Shown piece by piece: positions 48,544 through 59,315 of a stretch of DNA of 64,000 nucleotides (positions are counted from its first letter, which is position 1; each line of letters starts with the position of its first letter). The stretch covers positions 1 to 64,000 of the forward strand of contig PDZU01000002.1 in assembly GCA_002753095.1 (NCBI GenBank). Reading direction: 5' to 3'. The notes beneath the pieces are model-generated. The model saw only the letters and a list, made by a program, of their open reading frames with translations. It ran no database searches and was not told where the DNA came from. The stretch is from Magnetococcales bacterium (GTDB taxonomy: Bacteria > Pseudomonadota > Magnetococcia > Magnetococcales > Magnetaquicoccaceae). The translations under genes were made by a program, and so were the position numbers.

Positions 48544-49326
48544 TCAACTCAACGGGACACCCCGTTCAATCCGCTTCACCTGCCAAAGCGCAGCAGCCAA
48601 ACAGACCACAGCCCAAAGCACAGTCACCAACAGGGAAAGTTGATACTCCGGCAGAGTCAAAAGTTGCGGTGCCGACTGATAAAAGGGCAACCGGATCAAA
48701 CGCAGGGCGTGCGTCACCGGGTTGATCTGCATCAATACCTGCAACCAACCGGGCGTATGCTCCATGGGGAAAAGAGCACCAGACAGCAGCCACAAAGGCA
48801 TCAAAAAAATCGACATGATGGCATGAAAGCCCGCCGTGCTTTCCATATTCCAGGCGATGAGAAAACCCAGGGTGGTAAAGCCAAGAGTTGCCAACAACAG
48901 CCCGAACAACAGCAATAACGCCTCACCCAACCCCAGATGCAACCCCAACCAGGGAATGGCCAACAGCAGCACAACTACCTGCAACAGAGCAACCCCCATC
49001 GCGCCACCCACCTTGCCCAGTACGATGGCCATACGTGGCAGAGGGGCAACCAAAACCCCCTGCAACAACCCCTGGCTGCGATCCTCGATCAGGGTTATGG
49101 TGGAAAAAATGCCAGAAAACAGCAACAACATCAAAAGAATACCCGGATAGAAATATTCCAGATAACTGATGCCGGAAAGCCCCGGTGGGCGGAAAGAAGC
49201 ACTAAAACCACTGCCCAGAAAAAGCCAGAAAAGCAGCGGTTGCGCCAAACTGCCAACCACCCGGTGCGGTTGCCGAAAAAAACGGACCAACTCACGCTGC
49301 GCCAGGGCGCGAATGGGGCGGATCAT
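48544..49326 (-). CDS. ABC-2 type transporter permease
   Basis: Polytopic, ALAQRELVRFFRQPHRVVGSLAQPLLFWLFLGSGF; overlaps the ATPase gene. Confidence 0.88.
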   Translation of the reverse strand: MIRPIRALAQRELVRFFRQPHRVVGSLAQPLLFWLFLGSGFSASFRPPGLSGISYLEYFYPGILLMLLLFSGIFSTITLIEDRSQGLLQGVLVAPLPRMAIVLGKVGGAMGVALLQVVVLLLAIPWLGLHLGLGEALLLLFGLLLATLGFTTLGFLIAWNMESTAGFHAIMSIFLMPLWLLSGALFPMEHTPGWLQVLMQINPVTHALRLIRLPFYQSAPQLLTLPEYQLSLLVTVLWAVVCLAAALWQVKRIERGVPLS

Positions 49327-50255
49327 GGCGCGTTTCCTGTTCTAGTGTGGTGAATGAAGACATCCTCCAAAGTGGGATGATGCATGGCCAACGACTGAAA
49401 CTGTTCTCGATGGTGAAAAAGTAGTCGCTGCAGCGTATCGGCATCAATACCAGTCAAACGCAACTCCTGTGCGTGTTCCGTCACCCGAATGGCAGGGCGC
49501 TGGGCCAGCAACTGTAAAAGCTGTTGCCGATCCTCCGTCTGCGGGGTTTGCAGAATCACCATCTCCTGCCCCAACTGGTTGCGTAACTCCGCCGGAGATC
49601 CGCTGGCTAATAGACGGCCCTGGTGCAAGATGGCGACCCGGTCCGCCTGTTCCGCCTCATCGAAGAGATGGCTGGTGAAAAGGATGGTCAAACCCAACGC
49701 ACGACGCAGATGCAGCAGATTGTCAAAAAAGTCACGGCGCGCACCCGGATCAAGCCCATTGGTGGGTTCGTCCATCAATACCACAGGGGGGCGATGCAAA
49801 AGAGCCTTGATCAACTCGACACGGCGCGCAGTGCCACCAGAAAGGGTGCCTACCCGGTCGTGCAAACGGTCGGCAAGACCCGACCAGCCCAGATCACTTG
49901 CCAGTCGTTCCTGAAAGGTGTGACGGTCAATATGGTGCAAATCGGCGTGAATACGTAAATTTTCCAGGATAGTGAGATGCTTGTCCAAGGCGGGGTGTTG
50001 AAAGACCACCCCCAGCAATTGACGGACAGCCTGCGGGTTGCGCAGCGTGTCAATGCCGTTGATGCGCACAGAACCCTGACTGGGCAAACTCAAGCCACTC
50101 AGAATACGAAAAAGAGTGGACTTGCCACCACCATTGGGTCCGGTCAAGGCAAACAGCGTGTTGGCAGCGACAGCAAGGTTCAGGTCCAGCAAAGCGGGAC
50201 GGGGAGGCTGCCGTCGTTGCCCATAAGAGTGACTTAATTGGCTGATCTGGATCAT
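49323..50255 (-). CDS. ABC transporter ATP-binding protein
   Basis: Walker A GPNGGGKST, signature LSGGTARRVELIKALLHRPPVVLMDEPTNGLDP. Confidence 0.95.
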   Translation of the reverse strand: MIQISQLSHSYGQRRQPPRPALLDLNLAVAANTLFALTGPNGGGKSTLFRILSGLSLPSQGSVRINGIDTLRNPQAVRQLLGVVFQHPALDKHLTILENLRIHADLHHIDRHTFQERLASDLGWSGLADRLHDRVGTLSGGTARRVELIKALLHRPPVVLMDEPTNGLDPGARRDFFDNLLHLRRALGLTILFTSHLFDEAEQADRVAILHQGRLLASGSPAELRNQLGQEMVILQTPQTEDRQQLLQLLAQRPAIRVTEHAQELRLTGIDADTLQRLLFHHREQFQSLAMHHPTLEDVFIHHTRTGNAP

Positions 50256-50392
50256 GACAGTCGCTGCAAACTCTTTTTTGCGTTTTATTCGGCGTTAGGA
50301 ATTGAACTTTTTCCGCGTAGTGTGTAGTATGGGGGAGCTTTACCAAACGGTGCCAGGATAGCCGGTTTTTTCCCATTGTGGTAGGTGGAAAG

Positions 50393-51247
50393 ATGCCTTT
50401 TGCGAACTATCTCGAATTGTTGAAGTTACGGATCGGCGGGATGATTGCCTTGACGGCGGTTGTTTCCTACCTGGCCATGGCCGAACGGGTTAGTCTTTCG
50501 CACCTGTTCTGGTTGACGTTGGTGATGCTGCTTGGATCGGCCAGTTCGGCGGTTTTCAACCATTGGTATGATCGGGATATTGACCGCATCATGGAGCGCA
50601 CTGCGCACCGTCCTTTGGCGCAGCGGGCTTTGAACGGTTCCAATCATGTGCTTTGGTTGGCGGGTTTGCTGCTGCTGGCTGGGGTTAGTATTTCGGTTTG
50701 GCTGTTCAACCCGATTGTGGCGGTACACCTGTTCCTGGGGGCATTTTTCTATGGTGTCGTCTATACGGTTTGGTTGAAGCGTCGCACTTGGCTTAATATT
50801 GTTCTGGGTGGGTTGGCGGGCAGCTTTGCCGTCATGGCGGGGGCTGCTTCTGTCAATCCTGGTCTGTGTGCGCTGCCCATACTGCTGGCTTTGGTGCTTT
50901 TTTTCTGGACCCCTTCGCATTTCTGGAGTTTGGCCATCCATTTGAAAGAGGATTATCAAAAGGCGGGCGTGCCCATGTTGCCGGTGGTGGTGGGTGAACA
51001 AAAGGCGGCCCGTTATATTTTCCTCAACAGCATGTTGTTGGTGGGGGCTTCTTTGTTGCCTTGGTATTTTGGTCAGTTGGGTAAGCTCTATCTGGCTGGT
51101 GCCTTGTTGTCGGGTAGTTTGTTCTTGTTTGAAAACTGGCGGTTGATCCGTACCCCGACCCGTGAAATGGGTTGGCGCAATTTTCTGGGTTCCATGCGCT
51201 ATCTGGGTGTACTCTTCCTCGCCATCGTGGCAGATGTGACCTTCTGA
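50393..51247 (+). CDS. ctaB: Protoheme IX farnesyltransferase (heme O synthase)
   Basis: FNHWYDRDIDRIMERTAHRPLAQ, VYTVWLKRRTWLNIVLGGLAGSFAVMAG. Confidence 0.93.
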   Translation: MPFANYLELLKLRIGGMIALTAVVSYLAMAERVSLSHLFWLTLVMLLGSASSAVFNHWYDRDIDRIMERTAHRPLAQRALNGSNHVLWLAGLLLLAGVSISVWLFNPIVAVHLFLGAFFYGVVYTVWLKRRTWLNIVLGGLAGSFAVMAGAASVNPGLCALPILLALVLFFWTPSHFWSLAIHLKEDYQKAGVPMLPVVVGEQKAARYIFLNSMLLVGASLLPWYFGQLGKLYLAGALLSGSLFLFENWRLIRTPTREMGWRNFLGSMRYLGVLFLAIVADVTF

Positions 51248-51337
51248 ATCGAGGCCGCTGTGCTGATGATCATGGGTTGGCGGACTCTGTGCCGTTTGTT
51301 GTGCCTGCCCTCCGAGCTTGCTAAATAAACGGATGAT

Positions 51338-52741
51338 ATGGCAGCTTTTCTCGCAAAAATTCCCCTTAAACGTGTCAAAGCCAAGGTGACGCCTGAGGCA
51401 ATTCCTTTCCAGACTGGTATTGGACCGGTTTTGGAGACCGATCCGCCTGCGGCGATGATGGCGACCTATTATCTGATTGTGGCCATGCTGGTTGCTGTTG
51501 TCGTGGTAGCTTCGGTGGCGGATACGGATATTGTTGTGGTAGGATCCGGGCGTTTGACCACGGATACGCCCCCGATTCAGTTACAGCCGGTGGATCGTGC
51601 GATCATTCGGGAGATGAAGGTCAAGCCGGGTGATGTGGTAAAAAGGGGGCAGGTGTTGGCGACTTTTGACCCCACTTTTGCCCGTGCGGATCTTTCTTCC
51701 CTGCTGGTACAACAACAAGCTTTGTTGGCCCAACTGCGTCGTTTGGAGAGCGAGGTGGAGGGGAGTGACTTTGTGGCGGATGCCTCTGCCAACGCAGACG
51801 AGCGGTTACAGTCTACTTTGTTGCAGCAGCGGCGTTCGCAGTACAAGTCTCGTGTCCGCATGTATGACGAAGAGATTCAGGGGTTGCAGGCTGCCATTCG
51901 CACCACGGAGGACAATCGGGCGCATCAGGCCAAGTTGATGGAGATCAACCGTGACATTGAGAGCAAGCGGCGTGATTTGGCCAAGACGGGAACGGGCACC
52001 AATTTGCAGTATCAGGAGTCGCAGGCCAGCAGTATCCGCACGGAGCAGGATTATCGAGCTTCGGTGAACCGTTTGGTGGAGTTACAGCATACGTTGCTTT
52101 CCAAGAAGGCGGATCGGCAGAACTATATCGACGATTGGTTGCGGCAGGTGTTGGACAGTTTGGTTTCGACGCGTACTGAGTTGGCCAAGGTGGATGAGGC
52201 GGTGACCAAGGCGCGTCGCATTACGGAATTTGAGGTATTGACGGCTCCAGAGGATGGGGTGGTACTGGATGTGGCCAAGCGTTCGCCGGGGGCAGTGTTG
52301 CCTGGGGCGGAGTTGTTGATTACCATTGTGCCGGCTGATGCTGTTTTTGTTGGGGAGATTAATGTTCCTTCGCGGGATATTGGCTATGTCAAGGTTGGGG
52401 ACAAGGTAGTCATTAAGATTGATGCTTTCCCTTATCAGCGGCATGGCATGTTGGAGGGGCGGTTACGTTTTATCAGTCAGGAGTCTTATGGTGGGGGGAA
52501 TGAGTCACCCAACAATAAAGAGTCCATGATTGGCACCAAGGATACCAAGACGGCGGGTGGGGCGACGCATGTTGGTCGGGTTGAGTTGTTGAGCACCAAG
52601 TTATACAATTTGCCCGAGGGGATTCGTTTGATTCGTGGCATGACGTTGAATGCGGAAATTAAGGTGGGAACGCGTAGTATTGCTGCGTATGTTTTGAATC
52701 CGATCACCCGTTCCTTTAACGAGAGTTTGCGTGAACCGTAG
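51338..52741 (+). CDS. HlyD family membrane fusion protein
   Basis: Single TM, DRAIIREMKVKPGDVVKRGQVLATFDPTFARADL, coiled-coil, LTAPEDGVVLDVAKRSPGAVL. Confidence 0.9.
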   Translation: MAAFLAKIPLKRVKAKVTPEAIPFQTGIGPVLETDPPAAMMATYYLIVAMLVAVVVVASVADTDIVVVGSGRLTTDTPPIQLQPVDRAIIREMKVKPGDVVKRGQVLATFDPTFARADLSSLLVQQQALLAQLRRLESEVEGSDFVADASANADERLQSTLLQQRRSQYKSRVRMYDEEIQGLQAAIRTTEDNRAHQAKLMEINRDIESKRRDLAKTGTGTNLQYQESQASSIRTEQDYRASVNRLVELQHTLLSKKADRQNYIDDWLRQVLDSLVSTRTELAKVDEAVTKARRITEFEVLTAPEDGVVLDVAKRSPGAVLPGAELLITIVPADAVFVGEINVPSRDIGYVKVGDKVVIKIDAFPYQRHGMLEGRLRFISQESYGGGNESPNNKESMIGTKDTKTAGGATHVGRVELLSTKLYNLPEGIRLIRGMTLNAEIKVGTRSIAAYVLNPITRSFNESLREP

Positions 52742-52767
52742 TAGGATTCAGGAACAAAAATAATTAC

Positions 52768-53174
52768 GGGTCCAGGGAGCTTAGCTTCCTGGCGGGTCCA
52801 GGGCAGAGCCCTGGGAATTTATCTTTTGATTTTGTCTTTTGATTTTGTGATCTTGTCTTTTGATTTTGGCGCGCTTTTCACGATAAGCCGACGCGGTTTT
52901 TGCGTTGGCTTAAGCGCCTAATTGACGCAAGCTGTGCATATTGGCGCGGTTTTCTGCGCCAATATGCACAGCCTCCCAATGGGTTTTTCCCGTAGGTAAC
53001 TCAATACATCGAGGTTAAAAGTCGGGCTCCGCCCTCCCAAAGAGTGCCCCTGCGGGGCACAAATTTGGGCGCGCTGCGCAGATTTGCTGCGCAAATCTGC
53101 TTCGGTAAAAGCGCGCCATTGCAAGCATGGCTCCGCCCTGCACCCGCCAGGGGAGATAATCTCCCCTGGACCCC
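52768..53174 (-). repeat. Long-form mosaic hairpin element copy J
   Basis: gggtccagggagcttagcttcctggcgggtccagggcagagccctgg...caggggagataatctcccctggacccc; complete element, reverse orientation. Confidence 0.92.
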
Positions 53175-53213
53175 ATGATAATGATAATGATAATGATAAA
53201 TCCAAATCCAAAT

Positions 53214-54434
53214 TCAAAAAGTCTGCACAACCATCCCGTCACGCAACTTCGGCTCAAACCACGTAGACTTGGGCGGCATAATCTGATCCGCATCCGCTAC
53301 CGCCAACAACTCCTCTAAACTGGTCGGACAAAGCGCAAAGGCCGCAGCCATCTGACCAGAATCAACCAACCCTTGCAACGCCGCCAAACCCCGTACCCCA
53401 CCCACAAAGTCAATACGCTGATCGCGACGCGGATCCTCAATACCCAAAATAGGTCGCAACAAATAACGATCCAAAAGCGCAACATCCAAAGAGGCAATGG
53501 GATCTCCCTCGTCAATCCAACGCGCATCCAAAGTCAGTTGATACCAGTGCCGCTCCACATAAAGACCAAAACTGTGCCGCTCTTTGACAAAAGTGGCAAC
53601 CGGCGTCACCTGAAAACGTTGCCCAATCGCCTGCAAAAAATCACCCGTCGACAGCCCACGCAAATCCTTGACGACACGGTTGTAATCAAGAATCTGTAAC
53701 TGGCTGTCCGGGAAAATCACCGCCAGGAATCGATCCGCATGCGGCAACCGCTCAGCTACCCGCGCCGCCGCCGCCGAACGATGATGACCGTCCGCAATAT
53801 AAAGCCTGGGCTGCTGCTCAAAAAGCGCCACCAACTGCTCAATATGCACCGCCTCCGCAACCACCCAAAGCGCATGATGTACCCCATCCTCAGCCAAAAA
53901 TGCCTCAGAAGGTGGTGCACTCCCCTGAATCCGCTCAATCAGATCCTGTAACGCCTGCGTGTGACGGTAAATCAAAAAAACCGGACCAGAATGCGCCGCA
54001 AGCCCCTCCGCCAACCGGGTGCGATCATTCTCCTTGTCCGGGCGGGTCAACTCATGCTTGCGAATCCGATTGCTGCAATAAGCAGCAACAGATGCCGCCG
54101 CCACAACACCAGTCTGTGAACGTCCCCCCAAGGTCAGTTGGTAAATGTATAAACAGGGCGCAGCATCCTGTCGCAAAATACCCTCCCTCTGCATCGCGGC
54201 AAAACGTCGGGCGGCTGTCTGATAAACCCGCTCGTCATACACGGAAATGGCCGGATCTAGAGCAATCTCTGCCTTGGATACATACAGAAACGACTCTGGA
54301 TTATCCTTGACCAATAAACGGGCTTCCTGACTGGATAACACATCATAAGGGGGAGCCGCCACTTTGGCCGCCATACCAGGTTGCGGACGCCAACCGGCAA
54401 AAGGTTGAATCAGTTTCACAGTGTTCCAATCCAT
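53214..54434 (-). CDS. DUF1015 family protein
   Basis: IQPFAGWRPQPGMAAKVAAPPYDVLSSQEARLLVKDNPESFLYVSKAE; YIADGHHRSAAAARVAE. Confidence 0.88.
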   Translation of the reverse strand: MDWNTVKLIQPFAGWRPQPGMAAKVAAPPYDVLSSQEARLLVKDNPESFLYVSKAEIALDPAISVYDERVYQTAARRFAAMQREGILRQDAAPCLYIYQLTLGGRSQTGVVAAASVAAYCSNRIRKHELTRPDKENDRTRLAEGLAAHSGPVFLIYRHTQALQDLIERIQGSAPPSEAFLAEDGVHHALWVVAEAVHIEQLVALFEQQPRLYIADGHHRSAAAARVAERLPHADRFLAVIFPDSQLQILDYNRVVKDLRGLSTGDFLQAIGQRFQVTPVATFVKERHSFGLYVERHWYQLTLDARWIDEGDPIASLDVALLDRYLLRPILGIEDPRRDQRIDFVGGVRGLAALQGLVDSGQMAAAFALCPTSLEELLAVADADQIMPPKSTWFEPKLRDGMVVQTF

Positions 54435-54437
54435 GGT

Positions 54438-55460
54438 TCAAAGAGAAGAGTGTTTACGTAACTCCGCGCCCAAAGCCTGCTCCATAAGCTGGATGGAGTG
54501 GCGCAATTGCTGCAGAAGTTCATGGGCCTGACCCAAATCCCGATTGCGACCCGCCTGCTCGAGTTGATAGGCCAAAGCAAAACTCAGAGTGCTCTTGCCA
54601 AATGCCCCAGAAGCCCCCTTGAGCGAATGAGCCGCCTCGCGGACCAAATCAGGATCCTGGCGCTGGATGCCATCCTGAATGCGCTGCAGTTGTTTTGGCG
54701 CATCCGTCCGATATAAATCAACAATTTCACCCAATAAACCCCAATCGTCCTCAACGGTCTTCAGCAAGGACTCCATGTTGAGACCAATGTCCAGCGCACA
54801 CTCCGTATCATCCAGAGCACGCTCAACCTCCGACACGGCAGGCGCAGGCAACAACTGCTCTATCTCGGCAAAAAGCTGATTGGCCTGCACCGGCTTGCAG
54901 TGAAATCCATCCATCCCTACCTGCTTGGCCCGCTGCCGATCCGCCTCATCGTTGAGCACCGTCACCGCAATAATGGGTACCCTGGGCCGCGCAGACTCTG
55001 CCTCCCATTGCCGGATGGCGTGCGTCGCCTCAAAACCATCCATGCCTGGCATGCGAATGTCCATCAAAACCATGTTGAAAGGCTCGCCCCGCACAGTCGC
55101 CTCCTGCAGCAGCTTGAGCGCCTCCTCACCCTGACCAGCAACCGCAATATGCTGGGCACGCATCGTCAGCAAACGTGACATCAACTTCTGCGTAAAAGGG
55201 TTATCCTCCACCAACAACAGACGTAAAGGACTCCCCTGCCCAGTCGCCCTCGGCGTAAACTCTGCCTGCCGCACGCTCTGCTCCACCCCAGCAGGTGTCA
55301 ATAAGGACAACAATGTATCACTGGCCATCTGCAGATGCTGCAAATGCGTTTGCATGACAGTGGACGGAGTGAGCGCATGCATCTGCCGCAGTTGCGCCTG
55401 AATAAACGCAACCCAGTGCAGCGGATCCTGTTGTTGGTGAGACGGCCAATCTTCCTGCAC
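54438..55460 (-). CDS. Response regulator with C-terminal Hpt domain
   Basis: Receiver LLLVEDNPFTQKLMSRLL...[19 protein letters not shown]; Hpt motif AAHSLKGASGAFG. Confidence 0.9.
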   Translation of the reverse strand: MQEDWPSHQQQDPLHWVAFIQAQLRQMHALTPSTVMQTHLQHLQMASDTLLSLLTPAGVEQSVRQAEFTPRATGQGSPLRLLLVEDNPFTQKLMSRLLTMRAQHIAVAGQGEEALKLLQEATVRGEPFNMVLMDIRMPGMDGFEATHAIRQWEAESARPRVPIIAVTVLNDEADRQRAKQVGMDGFHCKPVQANQLFAEIEQLLPAPAVSEVERALDDTECALDIGLNMESLLKTVEDDWGLLGEIVDLYRTDAPKQLQRIQDGIQRQDPDLVREAAHSLKGASGAFGKSTLSFALAYQLEQAGRNRDLGQAHELLQQLRHSIQLMEQALGAELRKHSSL

Positions 55461-55472
55461 GACGACTCCTGG

Positions 55473-58400
55473 TTAGCCATTCAAGGGGGAGTGGGAATCA
55501 TAATTTTGTACATACTGCTCCACTTGCCGCAGGATATGTTCCAGTTGGTCCATGAGCAAGAGCGCTTGATCCCAGTCGCCTTTGGCGACTGTTTTTTCCA
55601 AAGTGTTGGCGGCAGAAGACATGCTGATCGCCCCCATGTTGGCACACGCTTCCTGGAGTTCAAAGGCCGTATCATGCAATGACTCACCATTCTGGTCGCG
55701 AATGCACTGCCACAAACGGTCCAACAACTCCCGCACAGAGGCTGGAAATTGCTGGAGCAATTCTCGCACCATGCCGTCATCTTCCCCAAAAAGCTGCCGC
55801 AATTGCTGAATCTCAATGGCAGGCTGATTGTGGGTTCCTCTGGGCATCCAATACTGCAGTTTCTTGAGCAGAATATCCGGTGCCACCGGTTTGCTGAGAT
55901 AATCATCCATGCCAGCCTGCAAACAACGCTCCCGATCCCCCTTCATGGCGTTGGCCGTCATGGCCACGATGGGCGTATGCCGAAAAGAAGCCTGCTCCAT
56001 CTTGCGAATGGCATGGGTCGCCTCAAAACCATCCATGACCGGCATCTGACAATCCATCAGCACCAGGGCATAAGGCAAATTGGCAACCGCCTCTACAGCC
56101 TCGCGCCCATTGCTGACAGCATGCGCAGCATAACCAAGTTTCTTTAGTTGCAACAGCGTTACCTTCTGATTGACCGGATTATCCTCCACCAACAACACCA
56201 GACGACCAGACTCCAACGCATCAAAAGCATCCATGGCCGGATGGCCGGGCAGATCGTGGGACCAGGGCGGCGGAGTGGGCGCTACCTCCCCACTGTTGAC
56301 CGGTGTGAGCAGACGCAAAAGACAGTGCAGCCACTCCTCCTGACGCACCGGTTTGACCAAACAGGTGCGCATGCCAATCGCCGCCGCTAACTCCCGCAAC
56401 GCCTTGTCATCCTGATCCAACAAGGCAATCCAATGCAGCAAAGAGCCACCAGGAATGGGACGCTGCAGCAAATGAGGATCATGCAATGCCTGTCCAGGCA
56501 GGTGCAAAATCACAGCAGAATTGCTGGGTAAATCCTGGGTCAGTTGCTGCCAGGACCGCTCCGGCAGATTACCGCTGTACAGAACAGAATGATGAATCAA
56601 ACCCCAAGCCCGTAGATAACAATCCAAAATTTCTTGATCTGTCCTGCTGCCAAGTAGCGTCAAAACATGTATCCCAGGCAAAATGGTGCGCCCATTGCCC
56701 TCCTCACCGACGGCCATGGGATAGGCCAGACGCAAAGGCAAAATAAACCAGAAAGTGCTCCCCTGATTCACCTCTACCTCAGTGCCAATGGATCCTCCCA
56801 TGAGCTCCGCCAAACGCTTGGTAATGGCCAGCCCTAGCCCAGTCCCCCCATATTTACGGCTGGTGGTGCGGTCTCCCTGGGTGAAAGGCTCAAACAGACG
56901 TTCCTTGATCTCCTCCGGTAGGCCAATCCCCGTGTCGCTGACCGAAAAACGCAGCAAAACACGATCCTTGCCAAGAGAGTGACCTGCCTCGTTCTCCTGG
57001 CGCTGCACGCGGACAATAATTTCGCCCTCTTCAGTAAACTTGATGGCATTGTTCATCAAATTGAGCACCATCTGCCGCAAGCGCCCCGGATCACCGCGCA
57101 AAATCTTTGGAATTTCCGGGTCAATGAACGTCATCAATGCCAAGCCCTTGTCGTGGGCCTGGGCCGCCAGCAGTTCAGCACACCCCTCAACGACGGTGAT
57201 GGGAGAAAACTCAATCTCCTCGATGTCCATGCGACCGGCTTCGATTTTTGAAAAATCAAGAATATCATTGATTAAGGAGAGTAGAGACTTGGCCGAATCA
57301 CGGACAATGTCGCAAAACTCCTCCTGCTCCTCATTCATGGGGGTGTCCATGAGCAGGTCGTTCATGCCAATGATGGCATTCATGGGCGTGCGGATTTCGT
57401 GGCTCATGTTGGCCAGGAACTCGGACTTTAAGCGGGCCGACTCTCTGGCCACATCCCGTTCCTGTTCCAACTCCTGGATCCGCTTGCGCACGCGGGCGTT
57501 ATCGTGAAAGAGAGAGACAGAACCAATCATCTCCTCTTCGTCGCGCAGGGGGGCCGTGATGTGGGCCACAGGCAGCAAAGAACCATCCTTGCGGATGAAA
57601 TGGTCCTGCTCCACCCGAAAAATTCGGCCCAACAAGCTTTGGTGTACCATGCACTCCTCGGACGGGAAGGGTGTGCCGTCGAGTCGCTTAAAATGGATGG
57701 CCTCATGGACGTTTTTATGAATCAATTCCGCTTCGCGCCAACCAAGCAGACGTTCCCCCTCCTGGTTGAGGCTGAGCAGTTGCCCCTGCAGATCCATGAC
57801 CATGACCCCCTCGCCAATGGCATTGATGACCCGGTGCAAGAAATTACGATTGCGTTCCAGTCGCGTGCGGGTACGGACCATCTGCGAGATGTCGGTGGCT
57901 ACCCAGATATACTGAAAAGGGTGTCCCAAAGGGGTGAGACAGGGGACAATGGAACAATCTACCCAAAAAAATTCACCATTTTTCTTGCGGTTGCGGATTT
58001 CGCCACGCCAGACAGAACCGTTGAGAATGGTACGCCACAGCTCCTTGAAAAAAGATTTTGGATGGTACCCGGAGTTGAAAAGACGATGATTTTGGCCAAC
58101 TACTTCGGAGAGGTCATACCGGCACACCTCCAAAAACTTGTCGTTGACGGCGAGGATGCTCCCCTCTGGATCAACAACGCTGATCAGAACATGTTGATCG
58201 GTGGCATCCTTGAGCTGTTCGAGCAAAGAAAGAGAGTGGCGATACATCTGCGTCTGCTCTTCAAGCAGCGTGCCCAGACGATCCCGCTCGGAAACATCGC
58301 GGAAAATACCCTCAATGGCAATGGGCAGACCATTGCTGTCCAGAACCAGCTTGGCGGTCATGGAGACAGGCAAATGGCGACTCTGCTTGCATTGCAGTGG

Positions 58401-59102
58401 CAGTTGGAAATCATGAATAACACGTGTGTTTTTCAGTATTTCCAAAAGTTCGTGAAAATTTTCCTGGGTGGTGAGCCGATCGGTGAACAAGGTGCCGATC
58501 AGATCTTCCGGGCGGTAGAGCAACAGTTTTTGGCACGAGGGGCTGACAAAGAGCAACGTCCCCTTCATGTCCATGCGATAATAGACATCCTGCACAAAGT
58601 TGCAGATGGATTCGTATTGCTGCAGACTGCGGCAGACGGAATCATTTTGGCGCTGTTCCAAGGATCGGTCGCGGATCAAGAGCAGGTCAGGCAGGGGGGC
58701 GCTTTGGTCGGCATTTGGCGCGCTGCTGCCATCGAGTTCGAGCAGCAGGTGTGGATGTCCGCTATAGGTAACCTCGAAGGTGCGCATGACCAGCGGTCCG
58801 GTCTCTTCGGGGGCAAGATGGGCGGAGGTGGGTTCCGGCAGGGTGGCCCGCACCACGCCGACCCGTTGTCCCAACTGGCAGATTGGGCACTGTGTGGGGG
58901 CTGGGGGGGTGATGTGGACAATAAACTGCAGCCACCAGCTTTCCGGCGCACCCCAGGGGGCGGTCATGGCAAAGAGCGAAGATGCGGGTTTGAAGCGGTT
59001 GCTCTGACTCCACAACAGGCCATAAGCCGTTTCGACCGGCCATTTATCCAGGCTGGCAACCTGTTTGCCGTTGATCGATGGATAAGAGTGGTCCAAGCTC
59101 AT
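55473..59102 (-). CDS. Hybrid sensor histidine kinase (multi-PAS, HisKA, HATPase, receiver, degenerate Hpt)
   Basis: PAS repeats, [74 protein letters not shown]...[19 protein letters not shown]. Confidence 0.92.
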   Translation of the reverse strand: MSLDHSYPSINGKQVASLDKWPVETAYGLLWSQSNRFKPASSLFAMTAPWGAPESWWLQFIVHITPPAPTQCPICQLGQRVGVVRATLPEPTSAHLAPEETGPLVMRTFEVTYSGHPHLLLELDGSSAPNADQSAPLPDLLLIRDRSLEQRQNDSVCRSLQQYESICNFVQDVYYRMDMKGTLLFVSPSCQKLLLYRPEDLIGTLFTDRLTTQENFHELLEILKNTRVIHDFQLPLQCKQSRHLPVSMTAKLVLDSNGLPIAIEGIFRDVSERDRLGTLLEEQTQMYRHSLSLLEQLKDATDQHVLISVVDPEGSILAVNDKFLEVCRYDLSEVVGQNHRLFNSGYHPKSFFKELWRTILNGSVWRGEIRNRKKNGEFFWVDCSIVPCLTPLGHPFQYIWVATDISQMVRTRTRLERNRNFLHRVINAIGEGVMVMDLQGQLLSLNQEGERLLGWREAELIHKNVHEAIHFKRLDGTPFPSEECMVHQSLLGRIFRVEQDHFIRKDGSLLPVAHITAPLRDEEEMIGSVSLFHDNARVRKRIQELEQERDVARESARLKSEFLANMSHEIRTPMNAIIGMNDLLMDTPMNEEQEEFCDIVRDSAKSLLSLINDILDFSKIEAGRMDIEEIEFSPITVVEGCAELLAAQAHDKGLALMTFIDPEIPKILRGDPGRLRQMVLNLMNNAIKFTEEGEIIVRVQRQENEAGHSLGKDRVLLRFSVSDTGIGLPEEIKERLFEPFTQGDRTTSRKYGGTGLGLAITKRLAELMGGSIGTEVEVNQGSTFWFILPLRLAYPMAVGEEGNGRTILPGIHVLTLLGSRTDQEILDCYLRAWGLIHHSVLYSGNLPERSWQQLTQDLPSNSAVILHLPGQALHDPHLLQRPIPGGSLLHWIALLDQDDKALRELAAAIGMRTCLVKPVRQEEWLHCLLRLLTPVNSGEVAPTPPPWSHDLPGHPAMDAFDALESGRLVLLVEDNPVNQKVTLLQLKKLGYAAHAVSNGREAVEAVANLPYALVLMDCQMPVMDGFEATHAIRKMEQASFRHTPIVAMTANAMKGDRERCLQAGMDDYLSKPVAPDILLKKLQYWMPRGTHNQPAIEIQQLRQLFGEDDGMVRELLQQFPASVRELLDRLWQCIRDQNGESLHDTAFELQEACANMGAISMSSAANTLEKTVAKGDWDQALLLMDQLEHILRQVEQYVQNYDSHSPLNG

Positions 59103-59315
59103 GTGGAAATTATCTCCTGACCAATACCTGTGTGTCCATGGCAGGGACATGGGGTTGGTGTTGAGCGGCGGTTGCCTGTGCAGATTCAACGCAAGAGTAA
59201 ACCAATCGCGGCACGTTGGCGAGTGACGAAAATAATTCAATGGCCATAAATATCATTTATAAGTGACTGTATTGGCGCAATTCAAGACCTTATCGTGCGC
59301 AGGGGAGTAAAAATC

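Noticed and set aside
1-53174. CRISPR array as an explanation for the repeated sequences
   Set aside because: Repeats are about 400-bp composite hairpins scattered in both orientations, not short direct repeats with regular spacers; no cas genes seen.
1-53174. Insertion sequences as an explanation for the repeated sequences
   Set aside because: No transposase ORF is present within or beside any copy; only a non-autonomous element can be supported.
53175-53202. (aatgat)n simple repeat downstream of the DUF1015 gene
   Set aside because: About four units of a low-complexity hexamer at the edge of element copy J; too short to interpret beyond local slippage.
57504-59120. 538-aa plus-strand ORF opposite the hybrid kinase
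   Set aside because: Antisense of a gene with strong PAS/HisKA motifs; composition consistent with shadow ORF.
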